The translations under genes were made by a program, and so were the position numbers. The notes under the pieces are model-generated. The model saw nothing but the letters and a program-made list of their open reading frames with translations, had not been told where the DNA came from and made no database searches. Below, in pieces: positions 53,481 to 63,132 of a DNA stretch of 64,000 bases. Numbering within the stretch: position 1 is the first letter of the stretch; each line of letters starts with the position of its first letter. Source of the stretch: Holosporaceae bacterium (GTDB taxonomy: Bacteria; Pseudomonadota; Alphaproteobacteria; UBA3830); NCBI GenBank assembly GCA_031269995.1, contig JAISYI010000022.1, forward strand, positions 124,001 to 188,000, given 5' to 3'.

Positions 53481-54377
53481 ATGGTGTTATTTAAGGAGGA
53501 ATCTCTGTCGAGCTATATGGCAGGGATAAGGAAGTTTCCGATGTTGGATGCGGACGAGGAGTTTGAACTTGTGTCCCAGTGGAAGCAAAAAGGAAACCGT
53601 AAGGCACTCCATAAGATAATATCTAGCCACCTTCGCCTGGTTCTGAAGATAGCTAGTGGTTATTCCGGTTATGGATTATCAAAAGCCGACCTTGTAGCCG
53701 AGGGGAACGTGGGAATGATGCATGCGTTGCAGCACTTTGATCCCACAATCGGATACAGATTTTCCACATACGCCGTCTGGTGGATTAAGGCAAAAATTCA
53801 GGAGTTCATATACAACTCCTGGTCGGTAGTGAAGCCAAGTACCAGCAAAAGTCATCGTAAATTGTTTTTTGGATTGAGAAAGCTGAAGCATTTGCTGGGA
53901 CTGGAAACTGTCACCGAGAAGAACGCAGGCATTGTTGCGGAGAAAATGCATGTCAGCGAAAAGGATGTACTAACACTAGAGACACGCCTTACCCATAGGG
54001 ATTTTTCCGCTAATACGGCAGTTGGGAACAATGAAAGATCAAGTTGGCAGGATTTTCTGGCAGACTCCGCCGAGTCGCAGGAAGTCAAATTGTTTGAAAA
54101 ACAGGAGATTGAGTATCGGAAGAAAGTGCTGCACGATGCCTTAAACACGTTGTCGAAGAAAGAATATGATGTTGTCTGCTCATGCAGACTGCGCACGCCG
54201 CCTAAAACATTGAGAGAAATAGGTCGAGAGATGAACATGTCAGGGGAACGGGTTCGGCAAATCGATAGAGACGCATTTTTAAAAATCCAAAAGTATGTAA
54301 AAAACGTCGAATGGAATACAGCGAAAAGTTATCCGAAATTAGCGTCTTTTTTTGTAAACATCAGTATTAGCTGCTGA
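53481..54377 (+). CDS. rpoH: RNA polymerase sigma-32 factor
   Basis: Directs RNA polymerase to heat-shock promoters. The 298 residues show region 2 (GLSKADLVAEGNVGMMHALQ, RFSTYAVWWIKAKIQEFI), the RpoH box region SHRKLFFGLRKLK, and region 4 (TLREIGREMNMSGERVRQID). The start MVLFKEESLSSYMAGIRKFPMLDADEEFEL is typical of the family. Four of the RpoH-box positions differ slightly from the E. coli QRKLFFNLR. It follows ppiD, another envelope-stress-related gene, after 78 bases, and is convergent with ugpC. Confidence 0.95.
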   Translation: MVLFKEESLSSYMAGIRKFPMLDADEEFELVSQWKQKGNRKALHKIISSHLRLVLKIASGYSGYGLSKADLVAEGNVGMMHALQHFDPTIGYRFSTYAVWWIKAKIQEFIYNSWSVVKPSTSKSHRKLFFGLRKLKHLLGLETVTEKNAGIVAEKMHVSEKDVLTLETRLTHRDFSANTAVGNNERSSWQDFLADSAESQEVKLFEKQEIEYRKKVLHDALNTLSKKEYDVVCSCRLRTPPKTLREIGREMNMSGERVRQIDRDAFLKIQKYVKNVEWNTAKSYPKLASFFVNISISC

Positions 54378-54507
54378 TCCCAGAGTGGACTTTTGCAGAT
54401 GGGATATTTCTTCTTAGTGTTGAATGACATCGTGTTTCCCAACGCAGCCGTACTAATCGCCGTCTTAGCAGTGCATTATATTATATGACTCTGTGGTGTA
54501 GAACATC

Positions 54508-55716
54508 TCAGAACGATGAACAAGATTGGGAATCATCTTGGGGACAGAAAACCTGAGATTCTTCGCCGAAGTAAAGCGGACGGATCTCAGCGGCCTGGAA
54601 CGTCCTGTTCTGATCTATTCCAAAAATTGCGTTGCCGTTCTCATCAAACAGATAGCTAACATCAATGCAGAATCCCAACCGGATTTGTTTACCGACCTGA
54701 TAGTTGACGTTTTGCTCCGTACGAGCAACAACCTGAGTTCCATCCTTCAGGATTACATGGATAAATCCTTCTCCGCCTAGATTCTCCGATAGAACAACGG
54801 TCCCATCCACCTTATTCCCGAGAAAATCCTCTTCCGGAGTTAGCACTCTAACATTTTCCGGACGAAATCCAGCGTAGTACTTTCTCCCAGCGGAGAATCG
54901 AAACTCGTCACGTAACCGGAAAAACACCTGTTCTTCTGTCTGAGTTTGGAACACCAACAGTTCCTCAGTATTATTAACAAACGAAACAGGGAGGATATTC
55001 ATCTCACTGGAACCAATGAATTTTGCGACGAAAATGTTGACCGGCGAGTTATACAGTTCCAAGGGCGTGCTGATTTGCTCAACAGACCCATCCCGCATGA
55101 CCACAATTTTGTCTGCCAGCGTCATTGCCTCGGCCTGATCGTGAGTGACGTAGATCATGGTAGTGCTGAGCTGAGCCTTTAAACGCGCTAGTTCGTAGCG
55201 CATCTGACAACGCAGAGTGTAATCTAGGTTAGACAGTGGTTCGTCGAATAGAAAAGCATAAGGATTCCGAACAATTGCCCGCCCGATTGCCACCCGCTGC
55301 CTCTGTCCGCCAGATAGTTCTTTCGGCCTCCGGTGTAGCAGATGATCGATCTTCAGAATCCGTGCAGTCTCGCTGACTCGTCGCTCAATTTCATCCTTTT
55401 TTAGTTTCCGTACCTGCAGCGCAAACGACATATTTTCCGCGACGGTCATATGAGGATATAGGGCATAGGATTGAAACACCATTGCTATCCCCCTATTGGC
55501 GGGAGACATGTCGTTTACACACCTCCCGCCAATGAAGATATCTCCATCATCGGCGATTTCCAGTCCGCATATAAGACGCAGTATCGTCGATTTCCCGCAG
55601 CCGGACGGTCCAACCAGCACAGTGCATTCTCCGTCCTCCATAGTTAAGCTGACGTCTTTTATAATCTGACAGTCTCGGAAAGATTTGCTGACGTTTCTTA
55701 GAACAATTGCAGCCAT
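54508..55716 (-). CDS. UgpC/MalK-type ABC transporter ATP-binding protein
   Basis: Sugar- or glycerol-3-phosphate-type ABC importer ATPase, 402 residues. The nucleotide-binding domain has Walker A GPSGCGKST, Q-loop MVFQSYALYPHMTV, signature LSGGQRQRVAIGRA and Walker B AFLFDEPLSNLD. The C-terminal third is the regulatory TOBE/OB part typical of UgpC (AGFRPENVRVLTPEEDF). No membrane or binding-protein subunits lie nearby, so it may serve permeases encoded elsewhere. It begins 15 bases after gyrA ends, so the two are probably co-transcribed. Confidence 0.88.
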   Translation of the reverse strand: MAAIVLRNVSKSFRDCQIIKDVSLTMEDGECTVLVGPSGCGKSTILRLICGLEIADDGDIFIGGRCVNDMSPANRGIAMVFQSYALYPHMTVAENMSFALQVRKLKKDEIERRVSETARILKIDHLLHRRPKELSGGQRQRVAIGRAIVRNPYAFLFDEPLSNLDYTLRCQMRYELARLKAQLSTTMIYVTHDQAEAMTLADKIVVMRDGSVEQISTPLELYNSPVNIFVAKFIGSSEMNILPVSFVNNTEELLVFQTQTEEQVFFRLRDEFRFSAGRKYYAGFRPENVRVLTPEEDFLGNKVDGTVVLSENLGGEGFIHVILKDGTQVVARTEQNVNYQVGKQIRLGFCIDVSYLFDENGNAIFGIDQNRTFQAAEIRPLYFGEESQVFCPQDDSQSCSSF

Positions 55717-55731
55717 TTTTTTGATTTTCTC

Positions 55732-58371
55732 CTATTCGCTATCCACCAACCGAACGGCCGATACAACCTTTTCGTCACTTTCTACCCTGAACAAAATCAC
55801 CCCCTGAGTAGTTCGCCCTGTGATCCTCACGCTATTCACAGGGCAACGAATCAACTTTCCGCTGTCCGTAACCAGCATAACATCATCGCGCTCCTCAACT
55901 GGAAAAACAGCGACCACCGCTCCGTTTTTCGAGCTCATCTCAATATTCTTCACACCCTGGGTTCCACGGCTACACGTTCTGTATTCAAACGATGATGTTC
56001 TTTTTGCAAACCCCTTCTCCGTAATCGTAATAAGAATCTGCTCGACGCTTTTCATCTCTTCGTACTTCAGAGGAGCCTGTATTTCCTGATCCTGGACGAT
56101 ATCTTCACTGCTCCGCCGGAGCCAATTGGAATAGCGCACGTACTCTTCTCTCTCGTTGACATTCGAAGTTCCATTATTTAGAACTGCCATAGAGATAACC
56201 TCGTCGTCTCCAAGCAACCTTATTGCACGCACTCCTGTCGACATCCTGCTGTTAAATACTCGCAAGTCGTTCACTGAAAATCTGACACATTTTCCGAGCT
56301 TTGATGATATTAGTATGTCGGTGTTATCTTTGCAGAGAGCAACCGAAATTAGCTTCTCTCCTGGCTCTAGTTTCATAGCGATCTTTCCATTGGCACGGAT
56401 ATCAATGAAATCTGAGAGTCGATTCCTCCTAATAGTACCGTGGGAGGTGGCAAAAACGACATCATAGCTGCTCCAGGTGGACTCGTCGTCTGGCAGCGCC
56501 ATAACCGTGGACAGGGCCTCATCGGCAGCCACGGGAAGCAGGTTCACCAATGCCTTTCCCTTCGATTGTGGAGTGGAAAGCGGTAGTTTATAGACTTTCA
56601 TTTGATACGCTATTCCTGTGGTCGAGAAGAAGAGCATTGGAGTGAGCGTGTTTGCGACAAAGAGGTCGTGGATGAAATCCTCATCCTTTGTCGTCATCCC
56701 AGTTTTGCCTTTCCCTCCTCGTCGCTGAGCGCGATAGGTGCTAAGGGGCACCCTTTTTATATATCCGCTATGGCTCACTGTGACGACCATTTCTTCTCGT
56801 TGAATATAGTCCTCGTCATCCAGTTCCTCTCCTCCTTCCTCAATCGACGTCTTGCGTGGTGTAGCGAATTCCTCCTTCACCTTTACTAATTCTTCACGAA
56901 TGATCTGCAGCACCTTCTCCTTTGATCCCAGCACCTCCAGGTAGTACTTTATTTTATCGGACAACTGGGTTAACTCGTTGAAAATTTTTACCCTTTCAAG
57001 ACCTGTTAGTCTCTGTAATTTCAAATCTAGGATCGCCTGAGCCTGGACCTCAGTCAGTTTGCATTTCCCGTCAAAATATATACTGTTTGGATCGTTTACA
57101 AGGCGAATAAGTGGCTCTATATCCTCAGCTGGCCAGTTTTTTTCCAGCAATATCTTTTTCGCTGCACCAGGATCTTCACTGGTTCTTATGATGGTAATAA
57201 CCTCATCGATGTTTGCGACAGCGATGGTCAGCCCTATCAGGACATGGGCTCGATCTCGTGTTTTATTCAGCTCGAAACGAATACGCCGCACCACCACTTC
57301 GTTGCGAAATCTAAGAAAAGCATCCAGAATCTCCCTCAGATTCATCAGCTTTGGGCGACCGTTATACAGCGCTAGCATGTTAGCACCGAAAGATGTCTGC
57401 AGCTGTGTATTGCGAAATAGCTGATTCAATACGATGTTAGTGTTGGCATCTTTTTTTAGCTCGATGACTACCCTTACCCCATCACGATCAGATTCATCCC
57501 GCAGATCAGAAATCCCCTCCAGGATCTTTTCGTTCACGAGAGCAGCTATTTTCTCGATTAATTTGGCTTTATTGACCTGATACGGAATCTCAGTGACAAT
57601 AATTGCCTGCCGATCCTTGCGTACTTCCTCAATTTTAGTTTTTGCATTGATTATAATGGAGCCGCGTCCAGTCTTGAACGCATTGTAAATACCTCCACGG
57701 CCTAGAATCGCTCCACCGGTCGGAAAATCCGGTCCTTTTATGACAGTCATGAGGTCATCCAGAGTCGCGCTCGGATTATCGGTCAGTAATAGACAAGCAT
57801 CGATAACCTCCCCGAGATTATGCGTCGGTATGTTTGTCGCCATTCCAACGGCTATGCCGCTTGCACCGTTCACAAGCAGATTAGGGAAACGTGCTGGAAG
57901 CAACATCGGCTCAAGCAGAGATCCGTCATAGTTCGGCTGGAATTCCACCGTGTTACAATACAAATCCTCTGTCAGTGCGCCTGCAATCTTAGATAGCCTA
58001 GCCTCCGTGTAACGCATAGCAGCAGCCGAATCTCCGTCCATGGAGCCAAAGTTACCTTGACCAGATATCAGCACATCACGCATGGAAAACGGCTGCGCCA
58101 TTCGAACCATGGTTTCGTATATGGCCACGTCCCCGTGAGGATGGTACTTGGATATAACGTCTCCAACGACGCGTGCAGACTTACGAAACGGCTTACTATG
58201 TTCAAAGCCACTCTCCGTCATGCTGTAAAGGATACGGCGATGAACTGGTTTCAGACCGTCGCGCACGTCTGGGAGTGCCCTCGCCACAATGACACTCATG
58301 GCATAATCCAGATAGGACCGTTTCATCTCCTCTTCTAGCAGTACGGGAACTATGCTATCTTTTTCAGCCAT
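55732..58371 (-). CDS. gyrA: DNA gyrase subunit A
   Basis: Catalytic breakage-reunion subunit of gyrase, which adds negative supercoils. The 879 residues have the active-site Tyr121 in [13 protein letters not shown], the N-terminal domain core ([21 protein letters not shown]) in parts, and the C-terminal domain with the GyrA box QRRGGKG and six-blade-like repeats. The quinolone-contact positions equivalent to E. coli Ser83 and Asp87 are Val82 and Glu86 here. That can predict reduced quinolone sensitivity, but it may also be natural variation in this lineage. It lies downstream of ssb, as in other alphaproteobacteria. Confidence 0.97.
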   Translation of the reverse strand: MAEKDSIVPVLLEEEMKRSYLDYAMSVIVARALPDVRDGLKPVHRRILYSMTESGFEHSKPFRKSARVVGDVISKYHPHGDVAIYETMVRMAQPFSMRDVLISGQGNFGSMDGDSAAAMRYTEARLSKIAGALTEDLYCNTVEFQPNYDGSLLEPMLLPARFPNLLVNGASGIAVGMATNIPTHNLGEVIDACLLLTDNPSATLDDLMTVIKGPDFPTGGAILGRGGIYNAFKTGRGSIIINAKTKIEEVRKDRQAIIVTEIPYQVNKAKLIEKIAALVNEKILEGISDLRDESDRDGVRVVIELKKDANTNIVLNQLFRNTQLQTSFGANMLALYNGRPKLMNLREILDAFLRFRNEVVVRRIRFELNKTRDRAHVLIGLTIAVANIDEVITIIRTSEDPGAAKKILLEKNWPAEDIEPLIRLVNDPNSIYFDGKCKLTEVQAQAILDLKLQRLTGLERVKIFNELTQLSDKIKYYLEVLGSKEKVLQIIREELVKVKEEFATPRKTSIEEGGEELDDEDYIQREEMVVTVSHSGYIKRVPLSTYRAQRRGGKGKTGMTTKDEDFIHDLFVANTLTPMLFFSTTGIAYQMKVYKLPLSTPQSKGKALVNLLPVAADEALSTVMALPDDESTWSSYDVVFATSHGTIRRNRLSDFIDIRANGKIAMKLEPGEKLISVALCKDNTDILISSKLGKCVRFSVNDLRVFNSRMSTGVRAIRLLGDDEVISMAVLNNGTSNVNEREEYVRYSNWLRRSSEDIVQDQEIQAPLKYEEMKSVEQILITITEKGFAKRTSSFEYRTCSRGTQGVKNIEMSSKNGAVVAVFPVEERDDVMLVTDSGKLIRCPVNSVRITGRTTQGVILFRVESDEKVVSAVRLVDSE

Positions 58372-58434
58372 TAACTAATGTCCTTCCTAATTGTAGATTG
58401 ATGAGAGTGTTGTTCTCCACGCCACTCTTCCTCA

Positions 58435-58869
58435 CTAAAATGGGACATCGTCATCAATAACCGTTGACGAGCCACCCTTATCTCCAAGGGTATCATCTAC
58501 TGTGCTGGAGCCATCCCCCTTAGCATCGAGCAGAGTCAGTTCTCCGCGGAATCTGGATAGCACTATCTCCGTCGTATATTTGTCGGTTCCCATCTGATCT
58601 TGCCATTTCCTAGTTTGCAGCTGCCCTTCCACGTACACCTTTGACCCCTTGCGCAGGTACTTTTCACAAACTTCCGCCAGATTTGGGTTGAAAATCACCA
58701 CGCGATGCCACTCTGTCCGATCTTTCCGCTCCCCAGAGACCCTATCTTTCCAATACTCGGATGTTGCGACGGAGAATGAAGCCACTTTGGATCCATCCTG
58801 CGACGACCGTATCTCGGGATCCTTTCCTAAATTTCCCACCAAAATAGCCTTATTTATGCTGCCTGCCAT
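58435..58869 (-). CDS. ssb: Single-stranded DNA-binding protein
   Basis: Binds single-stranded DNA and recruits replication and repair proteins through its tail. The ATG at 58869, with GGGAGGAGGG upstream, gives 144 residues; a nine-codon upstream extension is rejected. The OB fold begins [19 protein letters not shown] (in parts: [18 protein letters not shown]) and includes [28 protein letters not shown]. The acidic tail ends DDDVPF. Ssb followed by gyrA is a conserved alphaproteobacterial pair. Confidence 0.96.
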   Translation of the reverse strand: MAGSINKAILVGNLGKDPEIRSSQDGSKVASFSVATSEYWKDRVSGERKDRTEWHRVVIFNPNLAEVCEKYLRKGSKVYVEGQLQTRKWQDQMGTDKYTTEIVLSRFRGELTLLDAKGDGSSTVDDTLGDKGGSSTVIDDDVPF

Positions 58870-58982
58870 GAAAAATACCCTCCTCCCAGCAAACATTTAC
58901 TCTATCCTCAGAGCAAGAAAAGTTCAAGCAAGCACATGTGGCATTATTTCCCAAGACACCTTCATTCTACAGAAATAAATAT

Positions 58983-59483
58983 CTAGAATTCAGTTATTCC
59001 ATGTACGTAGAACGGTTCCAACCCCATTTCCGAGCGCCGTCTGTTCGCAAAGGTCACAACGTTACTAAAGAAACAAATTCGCCCATCCAGAGCGAAATGA
59101 AATCTGCCGATTCGTTTTATTTCCACTTCTATCGACGTCAACCATGCGACAATCTCCTCCTCATGACTCCAACGGCCTTTGGTAACGGCAGAGGTGGCGG
59201 AGTTATAATCTGCGATTTGATATTTTTTGGACAAGATGGGAGTACCTTTTTCATCCAAAATTTTTATTGCCTCGGCAACGCCGCATCGCGTAGTGCTCGG
59301 AACAAACTTAAATCTGTGCAATTTAATTTTTTTTCTTCTTAAAAGGTGGCGATCTTTTACAAAATCGCACGATTTGTACACTAATAATTTAACTTTTTGT
59401 GACTGAGAATTATTGACATTGCGTATTTTACACAATTTCTTTTTGCCACTTGACGGTAACGCTTTGTTTTTCAAGGATCTCAT
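58983..59483 (-). CDS. Basic hypothetical protein
   Basis: The frame from the ATG at 59483 gives 166 residues. The first 70 are very rich in Lys and Arg (RRKKIKLHRFKF), and the second half has a mixed alpha/beta look (SHEEEIVAWLTSIEVEIKRIG). No family recognised. A TTG at 59510 would add nine residues. A GGTGGGGAT stretch lies just before the ATG. It is upstream of ssb, separated by 113 bases. The basic N-terminus may bind nucleic acid or be a linker; this is speculation. It could be a spurious frame, but it is the only long open frame across this stretch. Confidence 0.45.
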   Translation of the reverse strand: MRSLKNKALPSSGKKKLCKIRNVNNSQSQKVKLLVYKSCDFVKDRHLLRRKKIKLHRFKFVPSTTRCGVAEAIKILDEKGTPILSKKYQIADYNSATSAVTKGRWSHEEEIVAWLTSIEVEIKRIGRFHFALDGRICFFSNVVTFANRRRSEMGLEPFYVHGITEF

Positions 59484-59570
59484 ATCCCCACCATTGTTCT
59501 TGCGTTCCAATTTTTAATCTACAAAAACAACTAAAAATACAGATCTTTCAGGGCGTTGCTCGAATCTAGT

Positions 59571-59584
59571 ATGCTAAAAAGCAT
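59571..59584. repeat. Short inverted repeat ATGCT-AAAA-AGCAT
   Basis: ATGCT (59571-59575) and AGCAT (59580-59584) flank a 4-base spacer in the 254-base gap before the XRE regulator. It is a candidate operator or hairpin. A sigma-70-like promoter pattern lies about 120 bases downstream. Confidence 0.3.
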
Positions 59585-59703
59585 GTATATTTTCAATAGA
59601 ATTTTCACTTTCCAAAGCTATAGGATATTCTTGTGTCTTTTCAATGAAATATATGAATACAATGTTTTACGCATTAGATGATATTTTTTATTCATAACTA
59701 GTG

Positions 59704-59732
59704 TGGACTTTACTTTTGTCGTTTGATATACA
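59704..59732 (+). promoter_or_regulatory. Possible promoter of the XRE regulator
   Basis: TGGACT (59704-59709) and TATACA (59727-59732) are separated by 17 bases; each matches the sigma-70 consensus at four positions. GGAGG (59753-59757) before the ATG at 59765 fits a leader of about 25 bases. Moderate pattern match. Confidence 0.32.
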
Positions 59733-59764
59733 CATAGTCAGTTTTAACTTGTTGGAGGTTTGAT

Positions 59765-60553
59765 ATGGCAAGACAAAGTTTGAGTCCGATGAAAGAGGTC
59801 GATTTTGGCGAGATGAATCAATTAGCTGTTGGCGGAGTTGAACGAGTCGGCAGAAAAAGAAAAGATGCCCCTATGACACATTTGAAGTACCTCCGCAAGA
59901 GGAGTGGGTATACATTGGAGACGCTGTCTGAGATTACGAGCATTTCCATTTCCTATCTTTCTCGCCTGGAATCAGGATCCAGAAGACTAAATACCGACCT
60001 TATTCGAAGACTATCGCATGCGTTCAGATGCGAGCCTGCGGAGCTTTTACAGGAGATTTCCCACGAGAGCCGGATCGTGTCGCCGATTGAATTTAGTAGA
60101 AATCGCGGCCGCGACAATACGTCCCGCGAAGCAAATATGCCTTTGTACTGCGTAGCCCAAGACGAAAACAATGAGCAAAAACTAATAATCAAAATATGTT
60201 CTCCCTCCGAATGGAGATTGAAACCAAGCGAATTGTCAGCAAAGGAAGAATTACTTGCAGTAAAAGCTGAGAGTTATTTCCTTCCGCATTTCAGTTGTTC
60301 GTCCACATTGTATCTGGAAGCGACCAACAATCTAGTGCCGGAGGCAACAGTCGTAATCTTGAAAAAGGGCGAAGTATTGATCAAGAAAATATGGAGTGTA
60401 ACGCCGACTAACCTTCAGCTGTGCGACATTCCGGACATAGACTCTCTGAAAGATGGAAGCAAATCGAAGGAAGACAGACTGTTAGAGGTTGATCGCAACA
60501 GCGTCGACACCGTCTATAAAGTCGTTGGATATTCGGATTTTAACGTCGCCTAG
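59765..60553 (+). CDS. XRE-family transcriptional regulator with S24-like C-terminal domain
   Basis: 262 residues. A Xre/Cro helix-turn-helix lies at about residues 38-95 (LKYLRKRSGYTLETLSEITSISISYLSRLESG), in parts: SISISYLSRLESGSR and RLSHAFRCEPAELL. The C-terminal 130 residues recall the LexA/S24 fold (SYFLPHFSCSSTLYLEA, ATVVILKKGEVLIKKIW, YKVVGYSDF), but I do not see a clear Ser-Lys catalytic dyad, so self-cleavage is unlikely. GGAGG precedes the ATG by 8 bases. The target genes are unknown; asd follows after 95 bases. Confidence 0.75.
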   Translation: MARQSLSPMKEVDFGEMNQLAVGGVERVGRKRKDAPMTHLKYLRKRSGYTLETLSEITSISISYLSRLESGSRRLNTDLIRRLSHAFRCEPAELLQEISHESRIVSPIEFSRNRGRDNTSREANMPLYCVAQDENNEQKLIIKICSPSEWRLKPSELSAKEELLAVKAESYFLPHFSCSSTLYLEATNNLVPEATVVILKKGEVLIKKIWSVTPTNLQLCDIPDIDSLKDGSKSKEDRLLEVDRNSVDTVYKVVGYSDFNVA

Positions 60554-60648
60554 TGAATTTGGCGATACTTTGATTTTGAAGGACCTGGCGACGCGTCGCT
60601 GAAAGGCCTTCAAGAGTATGGTTTGCGTAAACCGTCGGGGGTCGACAG

Positions 60649-61716
60649 GTGAAGAGTGGCTACAACGTAGCAGTGGTTGGAGCGACCGGGAATGCGGGCA
60701 TGGTAACTCTACGCATTCTGAGCGAAAGGGAATTTCCGCTAAGAGATATTGTTGCGATAGCCTCAACGAGGACATTGGGAAGGGTTGTGTCCTGTGGGAA
60801 TAGAGCGTTAAAAACGCAAAAAATATCTGACATTAATTGGTCCGACATTGACCTGGCCTTTTTCTGTGCAGGAGAAGGAGTGTCGAGTAAAAATGCAGAG
60901 ATAGTAGCGGACAGAGGTTGTATAGTTATAGACAAATCGTCTTATTTCAGGCAGCACCCAAAGGTTCCACTAATAATTCCAGAGATAAATCTGGATACCC
61001 TGGAGAAAGGAGCATCGTATGGGATAGTATCCACGCCGAATTGTGTGGTAACGCCGCTGGTAATGACGCTAAAGGCACTATCCGAAGTGGCATCCCTAAA
61101 GAGAGTTGTGGTTTCCACGTATCAATCAGTATCAGGAGCGGGAAGGAGAGCAATCGATGAGTTATACAATCAAAGCAAGGAGATAATGACGACGAGATCT
61201 TCTCGTCCAGAGGTATTTTCGAAGCAAATTGCATTCAATATCCTACCGCAAGTCGGGAATTTTTATGAATCAGGCATTAGCGAAGAAGAAGAAAAAATCA
61301 CTTGTGAAACTCGCAAAATTTTGATGGCCGACGTAAAAATTGCAGTAACCTGTGTACGTGTACCAGTATTTATCGGACATTCGATGTCCGTGGCATGCGA
61401 GTTCTCAAAAGCTCTTCCAACAAAAAATATTAGAAATATCTTCGAAAAGATCGAAGGAGTAATCGTCATTGATCGCAGAGGCGAAGAATCAGGATATGTT
61501 GCAACGCCGATTGACGTCCAGGGAGAGGATGCGGTTTTCGTAAGCAGAATACGAAAGGATACTTCAGTTAAAAATGGCCTACTCTACTGGATAGCCTGCG
61601 ACAACCTGCGAAAAGGCGCGGCGTTAAACAGCGTGCAGATTGCGGAATCCATGATTAAGATAGATCCGTCTTTAAGCAAATTCAGAAAGACCTATAGTCG
61701 GACTAAAGAGGCTTGA
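60649..61716 (+). CDS. asd: Aspartate-semialdehyde dehydrogenase
   Basis: Reduces aspartyl phosphate to aspartate semialdehyde, which DapA then uses; together they lead to diaminopimelate for peptidoglycan and to lysine. The start is the GTG at 60649. The N-terminus has the NADP-binding VAVVGATGNAG, and catalytic Cys132 lies in STPNCVV. The substrate-binding region VSTYQSVSGAGRRA is typical. The C-terminus is about 10 residues longer than the E. coli enzyme. 355 residues. dapA lies 541 bases downstream on the opposite strand, behind smpB. Confidence 0.94.
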   Translation: MKSGYNVAVVGATGNAGMVTLRILSEREFPLRDIVAIASTRTLGRVVSCGNRALKTQKISDINWSDIDLAFFCAGEGVSSKNAEIVADRGCIVIDKSSYFRQHPKVPLIIPEINLDTLEKGASYGIVSTPNCVVTPLVMTLKALSEVASLKRVVVSTYQSVSGAGRRAIDELYNQSKEIMTTRSSRPEVFSKQIAFNILPQVGNFYESGISEEEEKITCETRKILMADVKIAVTCVRVPVFIGHSMSVACEFSKALPTKNIRNIFEKIEGVIVIDRRGEESGYVATPIDVQGEDAVFVSRIRKDTSVKNGLLYWIACDNLRKGAALNSVQIAESMIKIDPSLSKFRKTYSRTKEA

Positions 61717-61783
61717 TTTATCAATCATAGAGTCCCATTATATCCAATCAATTATTTTGTCAATGTTTACCGAACGTATTTTA

Positions 61784-62257
61784 TCATAAAGAATTCTTTT
61801 GTTTTAGGAGTCGAGCTTTTTCACGATTCCACTCACGCTGTTTTATTGTTGCCCGCTTATCGATGGTCTTCTTGCCTCGTCCCATTCCAAGCGAAATTTT
61901 AACGAAGCCCTTTTCGTTGAAATATATGCTAATAGGAACAAGTGTGTATCCACCTTTTTTTAGTTGGCCAATGAGATGCCGAATCTGCCGCTTTCGCAGC
62001 AATAGCTTGCGTGTCCTTTTGGGATCGTGATTCATGCGATTCGCAAGGCCATATTCAGGAATATGCATTTGATACATGAAGACTTCGCAGTCTTTCGATA
62101 GCCCCGCGTAGGCATCCGTTAAACTCACCCTGTTCACGCGGAGAGACTTCACCTCGCTGCCGCGCAGAACGATTCCCGCTTCGATTTTCTCCAAAATCTC
62201 ATAGTCATAGTTAGCACGGCGATTGAAGCCGATCTCTCTATATTGTGCGGGAGGCAT
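61784..62257 (-). CDS. smpB: SsrA-binding protein SmpB
   Basis: Binds tmRNA for rescue of stalled ribosomes. The ATG at 62257 overlaps the dapA stop as TAATG and gives 157 residues; a seven-codon upstream extension is rejected. Family motifs are NRRANYDYEILEKIEAGIVL (in parts), GSEVKSLR, and DPKRTRKLLLRKRQI. The C-terminal KRATIKQREWNREKARLLK tail enters the ribosome's mRNA channel. No tmRNA gene was noticed in the window. Confidence 0.96.
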   Translation of the reverse strand: MPPAQYREIGFNRRANYDYEILEKIEAGIVLRGSEVKSLRVNRVSLTDAYAGLSKDCEVFMYQMHIPEYGLANRMNHDPKRTRKLLLRKRQIRHLIGQLKKGGYTLVPISIYFNEKGFVKISLGMGRGKKTIDKRATIKQREWNREKARLLKQKNSL

Positions 62258-63132
62258 TAGGCGGCATTCTCCAACCATCCGATGAGGAATTCATCTATCT
62301 TGGAGCGCAGACCCTCACTTATCGAAGTTAAGGGAGCCCGCAGTTCGTTCACAATAAATCCCATTCTACTCAGAGCGTATTTGACCGGAGCTGGATTTGG
62401 CTCCGCAAACATAAGTTCGTGCAGCAACGCAATGCGGTCTCTCAGCGCACGAAAACCGCCAAGATTGCCCTGTTGAAATTCATTATACATGCTAACGCAC
62501 AAGGATGGAGCGACGTTGGCACTGACGGAAATTACACCGTTAGCCCCCATAGCCAATGCTCCTCCAGCAACATCATCGTTTCCGGACAAAAAGGAAAAAC
62601 CATCCCGCACTACTGCTCTCCACAGAGAAAACCGAGATAAATCCAGAGAACACTCCTTTATTGCGACTACGTTTTCTAGATCGCACAGACGTCTAAAGGT
62701 GTCAAATCCAATATCTGCACCGACACGCGATGGATTATTATACAGAATTATATCTCGCGATGTAGCAGAACTTAATGTGCGAAAATGCTCGTATATCTGA
62801 TGCTGGGATGGTTTTACATAGAATGGACAAATGCAGAGAAAATAATCCACATGCTCTTCCATTTGTTTAATGAGTTGGACACAGTCTTCCGTTGTCGAAT
62901 TCACTATTCCGCCAACCAGCTTTACTCTGCCACAGTTAACTGCTGCGGCGATCCTGACTAGTTTCACCTTCTCCGCCATTGACAGCGAGAGAGATTCCCC
63001 TGTGGACCCGCAGACAGCCACTCCCGAAACGCCAGAATCCGCAATGTGATCGATGTACCTTTCGAAAGCCTCAACATCCACATGCCCGTCTCGAAACGGC
63101 GAAACGACAGCGGCAATGTACCCAGTAAGCAT
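62257..63132 (-). CDS. dapA: 4-hydroxy-tetrahydrodipicolinate synthase
   Basis: Condenses pyruvate with aspartate semialdehyde toward diaminopimelate. The 291 residues include Tyr131 and Arg136 (ILYNNPSR) and Schiff-base Lys159 (VVAIKECS); the GTTGE motif appears as GSTGE. The C-terminal region has SRMGFIVNELRAPL. It begins immediately after the YbjN-like gene stop, is followed by smpB with TAATG overlap, and complements asd nearby. Confidence 0.95.
   Translation of the reverse strand: MLTGYIAAVVSPFRDGHVDVEAFERYIDHIADSGVSGVAVCGSTGESLSLSMAEKVKLVRIAAAVNCGRVKLVGGIVNSTTEDCVQLIKQMEEHVDYFLCICPFYVKPSQHQIYEHFRTLSSATSRDIILYNNPSRVGADIGFDTFRRLCDLENVVAIKECSLDLSRFSLWRAVVRDGFSFLSGNDDVAGGALAMGANGVISVSANVAPSLCVSMYNEFQQGNLGGFRALRDRIALLHELMFAEPNPAPVKYALSRMGFIVNELRAPLTSISEGLRSKIDEFLIGWLENAA

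Noticed and set aside
58983-59342. Plus-strand frame (58938-59342) overlapping the basic hypothetical gene
   Set aside because: Shorter than the minus-strand frame, no ribosome-binding site and no signal of protein family; the minus-strand frame is preferred but only weakly.
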